Made by a program: the position numbers and the translations under genes. A DNA stretch of 40,798 nt from Deltaproteobacteria bacterium (lineage in GTDB: Bacteria; Myxococcota_A; UBA796; SXON01): contig CANKOI010000035.1 of NCBI GenBank assembly GCA_947484175.1, positions 1 to 40,798 on the forward strand. Reading direction: 5' to 3'. Positions within the stretch are counted from its first letter, which is position 1. Each line of letters starts with the position of its first letter. The notes below the pieces were generated by a model that was not told the origin of the DNA, searched no databases, and saw only the letters and a program-made list of their open reading frames with translations. This document shows, piece after piece, positions 40,668 through 40,798 of the stretch.

Positions 40668-40798
40668 TTAGTGTTCGATGTCGCTGTTGAGCTCGAACCC
40701 GGTGAGGGTGTCGAGCGTGGCCGCGTCGGGGTTGTAGAAGGAGAGGCGCCCGAGGTCGTGGGCTTGGCTGGCCCACGCGACGGCCTGGCCGGGGAGCA
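40668..40798 (-). CDS. C-terminal fragment of an unidentified protein
   Basis: Read from the right edge on the minus strand, an open frame gives 43 residues (ending LTGFELNSDIEH, with AHDLGRLSFYNPDAATLDT before it) and the TAA at 40668-40670. The stop lies 8 bases before the start codon of the propeller lipoprotein gene, and the AAGGA used by that gene overlaps the stop. The style (SFYNPDAATLDTLTGFE) resembles the strand units of propeller proteins, so a second propeller lipoprotein is possible, but the visible part is too short to name. Confidence 0.5.
   Translation of the reverse strand, partial: LPGQAVAWASQAHDLGRLSFYNPDAATLDTLTGFELNSDIEH

Overview
The window is one stretch of a high-GC bacterial chromosome that most resembles a member of the Myxococcota (former Deltaproteobacteria). 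The evidence is indirect. One protein ends in a MYXO-CTERM sorting signal preceded by a MopE-type metal-binding motif and an Asp-Thr-Gly linker. One GTPase is MglA-like. A large share of the genes encode secreted lipoproteins with thrombospondin-3, PKD-like or beta-propeller architecture. No phage, insertion sequence, CRISPR array or rRNA operon was seen.

Layout. 1-3.9 kb: an acyl-CoA dehydrogenase, a small membrane protein and a Rieske protein with an uncharacterised C-terminal domain, probably one operon. 4-7.6 kb (minus): thiolase, enoyl-CoA hydratase fused to a GspE_N/MshEN-like domain, and a dicarboxylate/amino-acid:cation symporter. 7.7-8.9 kb: a stand-alone AAA ATPase behind an AT-rich leader. 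9-15.7 kb: a ricin-lectin/TSP3 lipoprotein, then a translationally coupled three-gene operon (PHP-type hydrolase with MYXO-CTERM, beta-propeller glycosidase-like lipoprotein, propeller lipoprotein with a possible deacetylase-like C-terminus). 15.8-17.5 kb: a VapBC-type toxin-antitoxin pair beside a DnaA paralogue that lacks its DNA-binding domain.

17.6-22 kb: a barrel-like envelope protein with a GYF_2-like N-terminus, a lipoprotein, thiopurine methyltransferase, ThiG and a ThiE/TenI-like protein in a tight run. 22-25.1 kb: a conserved membrane protein, small lipoproteins, an intact fluoride channel gene (crcB), and a decayed patch holding a second, internally deleted crcB copy and a frameshifted radical-SAM/SPASM remnant. 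25.2-27.8 kb: a glycosyltransferase and a TMTC-like membrane mannosyltransferase with TPRs. 27.8-32.2 kb: a HEAT-repeat protein, a barrel-like protein and two tandem PKD-like lipoproteins. 32.3-34.2 kb: a GT-C glycosyltransferase, tRNA-Leu(CAG) and a clear terminator. 34.2-38.2 kb: recJ, a membrane-anchored MglA-like GTPase and lgt. 38.3-40.8 kb: envelope barrel and propeller lipoprotein genes on the minus strand.

Themes. Many neighbours overlap by 4 bp (ATGA/GTGA), so operons are compact. Lipoprotein production dominates, and lgt, which lipidates such proteins, is present. The most unusual items are the hydratase-GspE_N fusion, the DnaA paralogue without domain IV, the surface hydrolase operon, the TM-anchored MglA-like GTPase next to recJ, and a ~45-bp repeat found twice, each time directly after the stop codon of a minus-strand gene in a convergent intergenic gap.
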